A stretch of 64,000 nt of DNA from Microcoleus sp. AS-A8. GTDB taxonomy: Bacteria; Cyanobacteriota; Cyanobacteriia; Cyanobacteriales; Coleofasciculaceae. Both the position numbers and the translations under genes were made by a program. Positions 10,026 to 18,098 of the stretch are shown here, one piece after another (within the stretch, counting starts at the first letter, position 1; every line of letters begins with the position of its first letter). Under the pieces are notes generated by a model that saw nothing but the letters and a program-made list of their open reading frames with translations, was not told where the DNA came from and searched no databases. The stretch covers positions 620,001 through 684,000 of the forward strand of contig JAMPKV010000001.1 of assembly GCA_039962225.1 (NCBI GenBank), written 5' to 3'.

Positions 10026-10316
10026 ATGAAAAATGGGCAATGTCCTAAGTGTGGTTCGCATGAAGTTTTTAGTAACACGAATCGAAAATTTCCGGCTCTC
10101 AATACAATGACCATAGGTTCAGGCAACTTCGGCAATCGTTACGCCTATCTCGATACCTATGTTTGTGTTCGTTGTGGTTATGTGGAAAACTATGTAGCTA
10201 AACAAGCCGATTTGAACTATATCGAAGAAGAATGGACTTGTGTTAGAGAAGATAACAATCAAGTCCGTGATTCCTCTAGCGAAGATTCAGTCAGTCTAGG
10301 CTTTGCCTCCCTTTAA
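10026..10316 (+). CDS. Small zinc-ribbon protein, function unknown
   Basis: A 96-residue protein with two CxxC knuckles: CPKCGSHEVF at the N-terminus and CVRCGYVENYV at about residues 49-59. Together they can form a zinc ribbon. The segment between is polar and rich in N, G and Y, and the C-terminal tail is acidic. The ATG at 10026 follows a long non-coding stretch. It has no catalytic signature. Such proteins may bind nucleic acid or protein, but nothing here decides. It stands alone, with sbpA divergent upstream and a stress protein about 530 bp downstream. Confidence 0.7.
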   Translation: MKNGQCPKCGSHEVFSNTNRKFPALNTMTIGSGNFGNRYAYLDTYVCVRCGYVENYVAKQADLNYIEEEWTCVREDNNQVRDSSSEDSVSLGFASL

Positions 10317-10851
10317 TGACAAGTTCTTTTCCTCAATTGTTCACTTCTCCTACTCGTGCAACCGGGTGGGACAACGCGATAGCATTATCGGCTTTTCTCC
10401 CTAGAGGAATTTAGGGGCAGCCACAAGGGCTGCCCTTCCTCATTTCAGGGTACCTGCAAAGGATATGACCATAGAATTTTATGAAGCTTTAGGAATGTCA
10501 TTTTTAATAATTTTATATTTTTGGTCGGATTAGCTGACACACCGAAGCAAACCTTCGCAGGATTGTAGTCCTTGCGGAGAAAATATCCTTACTTGTAGCC
10601 TTCGTCAAAGCTCATAAGTTTTACACTTTGTTGAGAGATAAGTAAAAGAATCTTACAAACTCTATCGGTCATAAGAAATTTAGGAGATGATTATAAGTAC
10701 GCCGATATCCGTCTCAGAGAGCATTGAGTGAATAGTGATGCTGATCGTGCAATTCTTTAGGTCGCTCTCTGACCCGTTATTCGCTTAAAAAGCATAGCAA
10801 TAATGGCAACTGTGGCTATGTAGCCCATTCATCCCTGAGGAGGGAAAGATT
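10317..10851. other. Intergenic region upstream of universal stress gene
   Basis: About 535 bp without a credible ORF. It contains the hairpin at 10413-10437 just past the zinc-ribbon gene. The rest should carry the promoter of the universal stress protein gene; no recognisable operator was seen. Confidence 0.5.
10413..10437. repeat. Palindromic hairpin AGGGGCAGCC type
   Basis: AGGGGCAGCC (10413-10422) pairs with GGCTGCCCTT (10428-10437), 9 of 10 bases, across a 5-nt loop. It belongs by look to the same dispersed hairpin class as 6491, 27136, 53351 and 56341. It lies about 100 bp after the zinc-ribbon gene. Confidence 0.65.
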
Positions 10852-11382
10852 ATGGCTGTCAACAAAATTCTGGTTGCTCTTGATCGCTCACCTCAATCCC
10901 TCGTAGTGTTTGAACAAGCTCTAGAGATAGCCCAAATAGAGGAAAGCCATCTTTTGTTGTTTCACACTCTGAGCTGGGATGCCAATGAACAGTGGACTCC
11001 CTTTATTGGGACATTGGCTGATATCGACTTGTATGGAAACTTCCATCGGCTCCATCGAGAGCATCTTCAACAAGAAATTGAGAAAGCTCAGAGTTGGCTG
11101 CAAACTTATTGTCACCAAGCCAGATTAAAGAATGTTCCTAGTGAATTGGACTGCCAGCTTGGAGAGGCTGGCTCACTGATTTGTAAGGTCGCCCAAAACT
11201 GGGGAGCCGATTTAATTGTTATCGGTCGTCGAGGCCACCGATGGCTATCAGAAATTTTGTTAGGAAGTGTGAGTAATTATGTGGTGCATCATGCCCTTTG
11301 CTCTGTCTTGGTTGTGCAAGGAATCACTCTAAAGAATGTAAATTCTACAGCTAAAGGCATTCCAGAAAAACTTACATACTAG
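10852..11382 (+). CDS. Universal stress protein (UspA family)
   Basis: Single-domain cytosolic Usp of 176 residues. It starts NKILVALDRSPQSLVVFEQAL, the family's beta1-loop with the nucleotide-contacting Asp. It ends with the ATP-binding signature GxxG-9x-GS, here GRRGHRWLSEILLGS, followed by VVHHALCSVLVV. The signature suggests an ATP-binding rather than a UspA-type non-binding member. An AGGAGG-like sequence lies upstream of the ATG (GAGGAGGGAAAGATT). Residues 40-85 form the usual helical insert (FHRLHREHLQQEIEKAQSW). The role is inferred from the family: stress tolerance through an unknown mechanism. It is monocistronic as far as can be seen. Confidence 0.9.
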   Translation: MAVNKILVALDRSPQSLVVFEQALEIAQIEESHLLLFHTLSWDANEQWTPFIGTLADIDLYGNFHRLHREHLQQEIEKAQSWLQTYCHQARLKNVPSELDCQLGEAGSLICKVAQNWGADLIVIGRRGHRWLSEILLGSVSNYVVHHALCSVLVVQGITLKNVNSTAKGIPEKLTY

Positions 11383-11472
11383 GGATGAACTTGACGCAAA
11401 ATTGAATAATTTTCAGAGATTAAATTTTTGAACATTTTATCAATTGTTTAAATAATAGTATTTGAAGAAAAT

Positions 11473-12273
11473 ATGAAATATCGGAAAACTCCGGTAGGAT
11501 TTTTCATTTCAAGTTTTGGAATTATTGCATTGATCACTATACTTTCCGCTTGTGGATCGGGGCCTCCTGACAAAAGCTCCACACCAACTCTAACCCCAGA
11601 GTCGGAAGGTGTACAAAAAGAGGTTGAAAGAGTCATTGAAAAATTACCTATCGGTCAACGTGTTCCGAAAGGCATGGTGATTTACAAAGGCCCAATAGAA
11701 CAGGGTATTCCTGTGAATTCTTTCCTGGCCGGTAGTGATATTGAGTACGTCGGATTGAAGGACGAGAAAACGGCTGAAGTTCGCATTAAAGGACAGCGTG
11801 CCTTCAAACGTAATGGTGACTCCCTAGAGTGGAAAGGAAGTCCTCTAGAGGGGGTGGACGTGCAACTGCGCGATCGCGTCTTGTGGTTTAGCCCAGATCG
11901 GTTACAGCTTGCGGGTACTATTGATCTAACGGTGAATCAAATAGCACCTAAACCCGGTTCGATTCCCCAGATTCCAGACAAAGGTACATCCAAGCTGATC
12001 GTTTATAAACTGCCAGTGATTTACCGAGTCCAGCGAGGAGAGACAATTTCCGGCACGACTTTAACCTATGTCGGAAAAACTGAGAAAGGCGCAGAGTTAG
12101 GTGGACTGCTCAAAGACGAATATCCCTACCGTGAAGTCGGCGATTCTATCTCTTGGCAAGGCCAACTCCGTTCCAAAGTTTACCTCGATCTGGTCGCACG
12201 CACGGTTTTTTACAACGAGGACAGCCTGAATCTTACCGGAGTGGCAACTATCATCCTGGCACCTGGAAATTGA
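11473..12273 (+). CDS. Lipoprotein with two tandem repeats, function unknown
   Basis: Predicted lipoprotein of 266 residues: a charged start (MKYRKTP), a hydrophobic segment, and a lipobox ending LSAC at about residue 27. The mature part is a tandem duplication. Repeat 1 (about 60-155) and repeat 2 (about 172-262) share the order VIYK or IVYK, a YVG strand, GDSLEWKG versus GDSISWQG, a strand ending in V, then DRLQLAGTIDLTV versus DSLNLTGVATIIL. Each unit looks all-beta. I do not recognise the family. It could be a periplasmic binding or envelope protein. There is no operon partner: Usp is 90 bp upstream and about 400 bp of non-coding DNA follow. Confidence 0.7.
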   Translation: MKYRKTPVGFFISSFGIIALITILSACGSGPPDKSSTPTLTPESEGVQKEVERVIEKLPIGQRVPKGMVIYKGPIEQGIPVNSFLAGSDIEYVGLKDEKTAEVRIKGQRAFKRNGDSLEWKGSPLEGVDVQLRDRVLWFSPDRLQLAGTIDLTVNQIAPKPGSIPQIPDKGTSKLIVYKLPVIYRVQRGETISGTTLTYVGKTEKGAELGGLLKDEYPYREVGDSISWQGQLRSKVYLDLVARTVFYNEDSLNLTGVATIILAPGN

Positions 12274-12680
12274 GGCGTAAGAACAGGAGTTGAGTGGAGT
12301 TTACACATAAAGTAAGTTCGTAGGACTGCGGTGTCCTCGTATGAGTTCCGGCTTGGGCAATCGCTGCCCTGAGAAAGAAGGGTTGGCGTACACATTAGCA
12401 GATTGACGGCAAAATAAATCGGCTAATTAGCGTAAATCATTTGAGACAAATGGCTGAAGCAACAGCTCTTAGGGAAAGAAGACAATTTAACATGAAGGCT
12501 AAAATCATTCCCTAAGGATTAGGCAAAAACTCTACATGCCATGTAAAAGTAGTCCAATTTATAAAGTTTGAGCAGAGTAAATAAATCTGCCCTATTGGTA
12601 TTTTTTGAACCTTGCACATGCCTGTAAGGTAATCGACTCTCAAACACAAACGCTTGTTAGTAAAAATTCAAGTCAAATCA
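12274..12680. other. Intergenic region, no clear features
   Basis: About 400 bp. The only structure I see is a short stem AGGAC/GTCCT near 12322-12337. I see no ORF or recognisable RNA. Confidence 0.4.
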
Positions 12681-12980
12681 ATGCAGATTCTTCACGCCAT
12701 TACTCAGACTGAATCAGGGTACACACTTAAAGTTTGGGAACCCGCCGTAATCACAAAAGATCGAGTTCGCCCGTTTCTCTGGGAAATTAATCTCAGCGCT
12801 GCAACCACTGACGAATTTGAGTTAGTCTTGGAGCAAATTAACCTTTTACATAGATACCATACTGAGACGTCGGGAATAATTCCATTGCCAAGTCATGGTT
12901 TAAATAGGATTGACCTTGGCAAACAGTTGAGTGCATCCGTTGAAAGCAACGAATGTACTACTTCTTGTTTATCTATTTAG
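12681..12980 (+). CDS. Small conserved-looking hypothetical protein
   Basis: A 99-residue protein from the ATG at 12681; an in-frame TTG at 12654 would add nine residues. The first half alternates strands (MQILHAITQTESGYTLKVWEP). The middle has FLWEINLSAATTDEFELVLEQI, and the tail is less ordered and ends near two cysteines. It has no membrane segment, signal peptide or catalytic motif that I can name. It has no operon partner; the VOC gene begins about 175 bp downstream. I rate it as probably real on composition alone. Confidence 0.5.
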   Translation: MQILHAITQTESGYTLKVWEPAVITKDRVRPFLWEINLSAATTDEFELVLEQINLLHRYHTETSGIIPLPSHGLNRIDLGKQLSASVESNECTTSCLSI

Positions 12981-13155
12981 AGCCTCATCATCATTGATGA
13001 AATGTTGATACTGCGCCTTGATGGTTGAATAGGGGATGCCTGTTGTGGAGTGGAAACAGGCTGATGTTGAATCGATGTTCGCCTAGGCAGGTGATCTAGG
13101 TCAAAATTAATGACATCAGACCAACCTCCCTTGTATTCTTTCTTTCAAACTCGTG

Positions 13156-13518
13156 ATGCAGATTACCCGGTGTCTTCATGTCGCTGTTCTTGTTTCTGAC
13201 TTGGAAAAGGCAGAGCATTTTTATGGCAATATTTTAGGATTATCTAAAGTAGAGCGAATACTCAAATATCCCGGTGTTTGGTATCAGGTGGGAGACTTTC
13301 AGATTCACCTGATTGTAGACTCATCCATTCACCCCAAACTGCAAAATCCCGAAAAATGGGGACGGAACCCCCACTTCGCCCTCTCCGTTGCTGACTTGGA
13401 TGCCGCCAAAAGCCAGCTATTAAAACATGGCTGTTCTCTACAAATGAGCGCGTCTGGTCGCCCTGCGCTGTTTACTCAAGACCCAGATGGTAACATCATC
13501 GAATTAGGTCAGGCTTAG
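13156..13518 (+). CDS. Glyoxalase/VOC superfamily protein
   Basis: Small metal-enzyme fold protein of about 120 residues with paired beta-alpha-beta-beta-beta modules. The N-terminal module reads CLHVAVLVSDLEKAEHFYGNILGLS with a metal-type His, and WYQVGDFQIHLIV carries a second His. The C-terminal module has HFALSVADLDAAKSQL and ends DPDGNIIEL with a Glu in the usual metal position. This pattern fits VOC dioxygenases, glyoxalase I-like or resistance proteins. The substrate cannot be deduced. GTG (13153) and ATG (13156) are adjacent start choices. The recombinase-like gene begins 42 bp downstream on the same strand, so the two may be co-transcribed. Confidence 0.85.
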   Translation: MQITRCLHVAVLVSDLEKAEHFYGNILGLSKVERILKYPGVWYQVGDFQIHLIVDSSIHPKLQNPEKWGRNPHFALSVADLDAAKSQLLKHGCSLQMSASGRPALFTQDPDGNIIELGQA

Positions 13519-13560
13519 GGTATAAAGGATTACACCCCTACGGGATGCGATCGCGATTGC

Positions 13561-14871
13561 ATGAAAATTGTTGCCTACCTTTACAGTGACCCCCTCCTTG
13601 AATCCCCAGCGAACCCAACGATTTGGGGATTTGAGGTGGATCGGGTCTATCAAGATTTGGGAGGACGTCAGCAATTGCAGCAGTTGTTGGCGGATTGTCA
13701 CGTCGAACCCGCAAATTACTTATTAATCCAGCGCTTAGATGCACTGGGAGACACCATAGAGGAAGTTAGCGATCGCCTCACTCAACTCGAATCTCTGGGT
13801 ATCGAAGTCATTGCCACAGAACAATCCTACAACTCTTCCCAACTTACCACTAGCGATATTCCGAATATTCGGGCAAATTTATTCAAAATCCTGAGTGAAA
13901 TTCAAAACGACCAATGTAGCCGTCGTATTCGTCAAGGACACGCCCGGAATCGCCTAAAAGCTCTCCCACCTCCTGGGAAAGCACCCTATGGCTATCGGCG
14001 CGGGAAAGATCGCTACATCATTGATCGTTCTACAGCCCCTGTCGTCAAAGATTTTTTTGAACAGTTTCTCTTATATGGCTCGTTGCGGGGAGCCGTGCGA
14101 TATCTAGAAAAAAAGTACAATAAAAAAATTTCGGTGTCCACAGGGTGGCGTTGGCTAACCAACCCCATCTATCGAGGTGATTTGGGTTATCACAATGGTG
14201 AGGTAATTTCTGATGCCCATAACCCCATTCTCAACCGAGAAGAAGCCGCCCAGATAGACCGCTTACTGCGTCGCAACCGCCGACTTCCCCCCCGTACCGC
14301 CAGCGCCCCTCGCTCTTTGGCGGGTTTAGTCGTCTGCGGGGAGTGCCAGTCTCACATGACGGTGACCAGTGTCACAAGACCTCGCACTGACAAAGAATAC
14401 CTCTACCTACGTCCGATTAGCTGCCCCAAGCGTCCCAAGTGCCGTGCGATCGCTTACGAAAAAATTCTTTTATTCACAATTCAGTCAATATGTCAAGAGT
14501 TACCTCGTGCCGTCGCTAGTATGAATACCCCTAGCTTGGATGGGGTAAAACAATCGCTCAACCTTCAAATCGCCCAAAATGAGGAAATATTAGCACAACT
14601 CCCAGCCTTAACCGCAACGGGTGTCCTCGATACAGAAACGGCTGATTTACGTGCCTACAAACTCCGGGCAGAAATTTCCCAACTGCGATCCCGACTCGCC
14701 GCACTACCCCCTGTAAATTTACAAGCGATCGCCCAAGCTGTTTCCATTCCCCAATTTTGGAATGATTTATCGGAAGCCGAGCGCCGATTCTATTTTCGAG
14801 AATTTATTCGGCACATTGAAATCATGCGTCAAGACCAGGAGTGGTGGCTAAAACTCATTTTTATTTTTTGA
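13561..14871 (+). CDS. XisF-like large serine recombinase family protein
   Basis: 436-residue member of the large serine recombinase architecture. It has an N-terminal resolvase-like domain (about 1-130), a recombinase domain (about 150-255: PYGYRRGKDRYIIDRSTAPVVKDFF, then WRWLTNPIYRGDLGYH), a zinc beta-ribbon (CGECQSHM, then CPKRPKC, about 260-305) and a C-terminal coiled coil. It resembles the cyanobacterial XisF-like proteins linked to fdxN-element excision. The N-terminal domain is atypical. The usual YxRVS is YLYS (a serine at residue 9 but no preceding Arg), and the catalytic LDRLGR is LDALGD (residues 59-64), so both usual arginines are missing. No integrated element or attachment site is visible nearby. 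The neighbourhood suggests a resident cellular gene. Its 3' end overlaps mltA by 11 bp. Confidence 0.8.
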   Translation: MKIVAYLYSDPLLESPANPTIWGFEVDRVYQDLGGRQQLQQLLADCHVEPANYLLIQRLDALGDTIEEVSDRLTQLESLGIEVIATEQSYNSSQLTTSDIPNIRANLFKILSEIQNDQCSRRIRQGHARNRLKALPPPGKAPYGYRRGKDRYIIDRSTAPVVKDFFEQFLLYGSLRGAVRYLEKKYNKKISVSTGWRWLTNPIYRGDLGYHNGEVISDAHNPILNREEAAQIDRLLRRNRRLPPRTASAPRSLAGLVVCGECQSHMTVTSVTRPRTDKEYLYLRPISCPKRPKCRAIAYEKILLFTIQSICQELPRAVASMNTPSLDGVKQSLNLQIAQNEEILAQLPALTATGVLDTETADLRAYKLRAEISQLRSRLAALPPVNLQAIAQAVSIPQFWNDLSEAERRFYFREFIRHIEIMRQDQEWWLKLIFIF

Positions 14872-16117
14872 GCAACAAGTAATAAAGTTCTCCTGTTCCG
14901 TTAATCGCCCCGGCGCGATCGCCTGCTTTTGGCCCTGTTCCCATAAAGATATCAACGCGACCGGCTCCCTGAATCGCACTGCCCGTATCCTGATCGAGTA
15001 CGTAGCGATTCACCATCCGAGTTTCGAGCTGATTCATGGGGTTGGAGTAAGGGATGGGGGCATTAATCAGCGCTAAGGCTCCCGGTGGCATTAGGGATTT
15101 ATCCGTCGCAATCGAGCGCTCTGGGGTTACTGGTACGCCAACACTACCCATTGCGGGTGCCCCGTAGGTTTCTCTGAAGAAAACAAAGCTTTGATTGCGA
15201 GGTAAATATTGACTTAGTTCAGGCGGATTGGCGCGAAAATAATCGATCAGAACCTGTAGTGTCAATCCCTCCAAGGGCAATTTGCCATCTTTAACCAATT
15301 CTCGCCCGATGCTGACATAGGGGTAATCGGTCTTGCCTGCATAACCGACTGTCATTTGCTTGCCGTCGGGGAGTTGAAGACGGGCGGAACCCTGGACTTG
15401 AACGAGAAACGCCTCTAAGCGATCGCGCAACCAGACCAGTTCGCCCCCTCTGAGTTGGCTGTTGGTCCCTAAACCATCTTCCCCTTCTAACTCAGCACGG
15501 GTCGGGTGAGGTGTCTTCCACCTTGGGAAGTTAGTAGGCAGTTTGTAGAGGGGGTAGCGATACTCGGCACTCCGCCTCCGACTCGCCGCATAAATCGGTT
15601 CAAAATATCCCGTAAACAGGACTGTCCCCTGCTCGTCTCTCCCGACAGACTTGTAAAAAACAAACTCGCGCTTGACCGCCGCTTGCAGCTGTGCAGGAGA
15701 GCGGGAATTGAGAACGAGTTGGCGGAAACGCACGAGGGAGCGACGGACGCGATCGCGTGTTATTTCGGGTACCGGATACTTCCGGTAAGCCTCAGCCGCC
15801 TTGGCTGAAGCCAAAAAACGTAAGCTGTTGTCGAGCGACTTCAACAGCGCTTGCCGATCCCCCGGTTGACCCGCACTCCCCCACAACTGATCGTCTAAAC
15901 CCAATGCACCCAGATTGACCTGACTCTCATCCAGGTTTACGGGTCGTAGTGGCACATTGACTCGACCCGCATCTGGATTAACAGGTTGCTGGGCTACATT
16001 TTCCTGACCCACTTTCGGGTTAACGGGTTGCTGCGGCGCATCGGCGAGGGCTAAACCATTCGCACTCAAGAAAGCCATCCCTACAGTTAGGGAGAGCCAA
16101 GTTATTATTTTTCCCAT
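14861..16117 (-). CDS. mltA: Membrane-bound lytic murein transglycosylase A
   Basis: Cleaves the MurNAc-GlcNAc bond of peptidoglycan with 1,6-anhydro product formation. A hydrophobic leader (ITWLSLTVGMAFLSANGLA) lacks a clear lipobox cysteine, so export without lipidation is likely. The MltA core runs from about residue 120 (VLFTGYFEPIYAASRR) through GEDGLGTNSQLRGGELVWL to VQGSARLQLPDG. The C-terminal 3D domain holds DQDTGSAIQGAGRVDIFMGTG with the catalytic Asp region. Between leader and core are three 14-residue repeats around PVN (QQPVNPKVGQENVA and relatives). I chose the ATG at 16115-16117; GTG 16123 and TTG 16126 are alternatives. The gene converges on, and overlaps, the recombinase gene. 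Confidence 0.92.
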   Translation of the reverse strand: MGKIITWLSLTVGMAFLSANGLALADAPQQPVNPKVGQENVAQQPVNPDAGRVNVPLRPVNLDESQVNLGALGLDDQLWGSAGQPGDRQALLKSLDNSLRFLASAKAAEAYRKYPVPEITRDRVRRSLVRFRQLVLNSRSPAQLQAAVKREFVFYKSVGRDEQGTVLFTGYFEPIYAASRRRSAEYRYPLYKLPTNFPRWKTPHPTRAELEGEDGLGTNSQLRGGELVWLRDRLEAFLVQVQGSARLQLPDGKQMTVGYAGKTDYPYVSIGRELVKDGKLPLEGLTLQVLIDYFRANPPELSQYLPRNQSFVFFRETYGAPAMGSVGVPVTPERSIATDKSLMPPGALALINAPIPYSNPMNQLETRMVNRYVLDQDTGSAIQGAGRVDIFMGTGPKAGDRAGAINGTGELYYLLLKK

Positions 16118-16137
16118 ACTCACCAAAAATTGCCAAA

Positions 16138-16190
16138 CCGCTAGTCATTGGTCATGGGTCAATAGATCCCTGACCCCTAACCCTTGACCC
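16138..16190. repeat. Short GGTCA/TGACC-rich repeat with dyad symmetry
   Basis: Between mltA and the small gene at 16194 lies a run of GTCATTGGTCATGGGTCAATAG followed by TGACCCCTAACCCTTGACC, an imperfect inverted set of 7-bp units. It has the look of a cyanobacterial short-repeat insertion and is related in style to the repeat inside the kinase gene at 60360-60420. Confidence 0.5.
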
Positions 16191-16193
16191 CGA

Positions 16194-16445
16194 CTAATAG
16201 CGTTCGACGCTTCCAGCGTAAACCGGTTCCACGCGAATCGCTGTAACGCTAGAGGGACGCAGCACCATGTACTCACCCTGGATATTTTTGATCGGCACGT
16301 TGATGAAGTCTTGAGAGGTGGCTTTGGGCATTAGTTCGCCACTGTACCACTTTTGAAACTCTTGAATCGTTGCGAAACGCACTTCTTCCCGGTGACCACT
16401 TGACAAAAAGATGTATACGGCGTACTCATCTGGGGTTCTGGGCAT
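16194..16445 (-). CDS. Conserved small hypothetical protein
   Basis: An 83-residue cytosolic protein starting MPRTPDEYAVYIFLSSGHRE, with the body FATIQEFQKWYSG and ending VTAIRVEPVYAGSVERY. It is a compact alpha/beta domain without a known motif. I believe similar proteins occur widely in cyanobacteria, but I cannot assign a family name. An in-frame TTG at 16454 would add three residues; the ATG is preferred. It lies about 65 bp before the TIR/NDT-like gene on the same strand and 68 bp from mltA, so it may belong to that transcription unit. Confidence 0.7.
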   Translation of the reverse strand: MPRTPDEYAVYIFLSSGHREEVRFATIQEFQKWYSGELMPKATSQDFINVPIKNIQGEYMVLRPSSVTAIRVEPVYAGSVERY

Positions 16446-16509
16446 GGAAAACAATCCTTAATCCGTAACCCAATTATTATCAGCGACCGGGCGGCGGAAA
16501 ATCACATCT

Positions 16510-17280
16510 TCAAGACAATAAATTATACCGTTGCAGCAAAGTTTCCAGCACCGACGGCAGAGTATGTTGTAAATCTTTGGCCTGTTTAAACAACAACTGC
16601 TGGTAACTGGGCAAGTCAAAGGGGAATTGTCCGGGTAAGTCTTGTCGTTCCATCTGTACCAGCAAAATTTGTTCGGTGCGCTTGGCGGTTAAGGCGTAGC
16701 CCATCTCCACACAAACATGAGGACTGGGAATTAATAGAGGAGTTTTTTCTCCATCTATCTGAGCCACGGATGTCCCATCGGCAACAAACAGCAGACTTTT
16801 GCGGATTTTACGCATTTGGGTGCTGCTTAAGCGCATAGGTTCACCGGCAGGTCGTCGGGATTCTTCCAGTGTGAGGGGTAAGCGAGAGCGCTGGTTAAAG
16901 GTTTCCAGAGTCTTCGAGAGGGCATTACGCAGCGCCTCATTAGAAGCGTTGTACTCATTTTGGTAGCTCAAAAAAATGATGGGTTCCAGTTGCGCCATCA
17001 CCTCAAGCTTTGTGAAGTAAATCTCGTGAGAAATCAAGTCAATGTTGGAAATCGCATAACCACCACTGCCTTCGATATAGAATTCGACGGTTTCCCCTTC
17101 CAAGTACCGCCCAAACCAAAGGGAGTGTTTCACATCCTGGCTATCGTCTAAAAAGTCAGCTCTTAAACCTGACTTGAGCAAGCTATTTTTGCTCAGACGC
17201 AAGTCGTGAGGGCGTTTCTCCAGTTCTTTAATCGGTTCATATTGCTGGAGATACCAGGCTTTCAGGGCAATGATGGCCAT
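16510..17280 (-). CDS. Uncharacterised protein with a possible TIR/NDT-like nucleotide-binding domain
   Basis: A 256-residue protein in two parts. The N-terminal 100 residues are a beta-rich unknown domain (LRLSKNSLLKSGLRADFLDD, then WFGRYLEGETVEFYIEGSGGYAISNIDL). The C-terminal part begins PIIFLSYQNEYNASNEALRN and includes MRKIRKSLLFVADGTSVAQI, then PSPHVCVEMGYAL and EQILLVQ. The order of a strand with FLSY, a strand before DGTS, and CVEMGYAL resembles TIR-like and nucleoside deoxyribosyltransferase-like folds, where the Glu before MGYAL is catalytic. That resemblance is by eye only. It lies 59 bp downstream of the nitrogenase-C-terminal-like gene on the same strand. I see no defence gene beside it. 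Confidence 0.5.
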   Translation of the reverse strand: MAIIALKAWYLQQYEPIKELEKRPHDLRLSKNSLLKSGLRADFLDDSQDVKHSLWFGRYLEGETVEFYIEGSGGYAISNIDLISHEIYFTKLEVMAQLEPIIFLSYQNEYNASNEALRNALSKTLETFNQRSRLPLTLEESRRPAGEPMRLSSTQMRKIRKSLLFVADGTSVAQIDGEKTPLLIPSPHVCVEMGYALTAKRTEQILLVQMERQDLPGQFPFDLPSYQQLLFKQAKDLQHTLPSVLETLLQRYNLLS

Positions 17281-17339
17281 GATGTCTTACAGATGCACGG
17301 TTTCCCGACGCCCTCCACTAAAATCCTTGAACTGGAATT

Positions 17340-17717
17340 TTAACAGTAAGCGGAGATATCTTCACCACATTCATCGGCGAGGTAACACAAAGCCCGAAAG
17401 CGCAATGCGACAACTTCCTCATACAACGGATTCAGCTTGCACATGGGCGGAATATGGAACAGAGTACGACCAAATAGTTTGATCTCACGTTCAAAGGGAC
17501 ACTGTGCTGGGATGAGTTGGCACAGTCGATGTGCCATTTCAGGGCTGTTGACATCAAGGCTCTCAAGCCACTGCCGTACAGGGTGAAGCAGGTCAAAGGT
17601 TTTCTTGGCTTTGGGGAAATTTGTCGAGGTGGTTGGCTCAGAAGAAGTTTTAGCTGGCTGCGTCCAAACCCAACTTGTAATGGTCAGATTTTTTGCTGTA
17701 TGCTCGGATACATTCAT
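17340..17717 (-). CDS. Mo-dependent nitrogenase C-terminal family protein
   Basis: A 125-residue member of the family annotated as Mo-dependent nitrogenase C-terminal (PF06967 by recall). The conserved core runs from PVRQWLESLDV through LCQLIPAQCPFEREIK and LFGRTLFHIPPMCKLNPLYE to LRFRALCYLADECGED. The N-terminal 45 residues are polar and low in order. Despite the family name it is not a nitrogenase subunit, and no nif gene is near. Function is unknown. Several cysteines in the core (CQLIPAQC, MCKL, ALCYLADEC) could bind a metal or form disulfides; that is inference. Confidence 0.8.
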   Translation of the reverse strand: MNVSEHTAKNLTITSWVWTQPAKTSSEPTTSTNFPKAKKTFDLLHPVRQWLESLDVNSPEMAHRLCQLIPAQCPFEREIKLFGRTLFHIPPMCKLNPLYEEVVALRFRALCYLADECGEDISAYC

Positions 17718-17846
17718 AGTTCCTTTCCTGTGCTTGGGAAAAGCGAACTGGATCGCCTGTAATTTACCTACAACCGCTCAGCATCCAATACCGGATAAAT
17801 TCCGGTACCCTCTTGGGTGAATTGCCATACTCTAGCAGGGACGGAC

Positions 17847-17951
17847 ATGTCGCCTAAAAGAGTCAAACGCTTGTTTGTAACTATTACAGGTGTCACGGTT
17901 CTGGGTGGTCTGACCCTCGGTCAAGGTGGCTGGGGTCAATATAGCTACTGA
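17847..17951 (+). CDS. Possible 34-residue exported peptide or 5' gene remnant
   Basis: The short frame MSPKRVKRLFVTITGV..., ending GQYSY, has a basic start, a hydrophobic core and a Gly/Gln-rich end, like a signal peptide. Upstream is a weak ribosome-binding-like AGCAGGGACGGAC. It could be a real tiny secreted peptide, or the surviving 5' end of a longer exported protein, because the following 450 bp hold no in-frame continuation. Confidence 0.3.
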   Translation: MSPKRVKRLFVTITGVTVLGGLTLGQGGWGQYSY

Positions 17952-18098
17952 ATCAGCAGCTTATCTTAAAGCCAAATTGATTAGATGCACTGAACGAATA
18001 ACAGTCGTTCGAGTAAGTAAAAAAACCTAATTGATCAGGGCGGAAATGAATGACGTATCTATCTAAACTTTTAAAGTGATCGGGCTGGTTATTGATAT

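Noticed and set aside
12322-12337. Short AGGAC/GTCCT stem as a terminator
   Set aside because: Only 5 bp, no T tract.
17340-17717. Nitrogenase structural gene
   Set aside because: Only the family domain is shared; no nif gene or cofactor motif of NifD/NifK is present.
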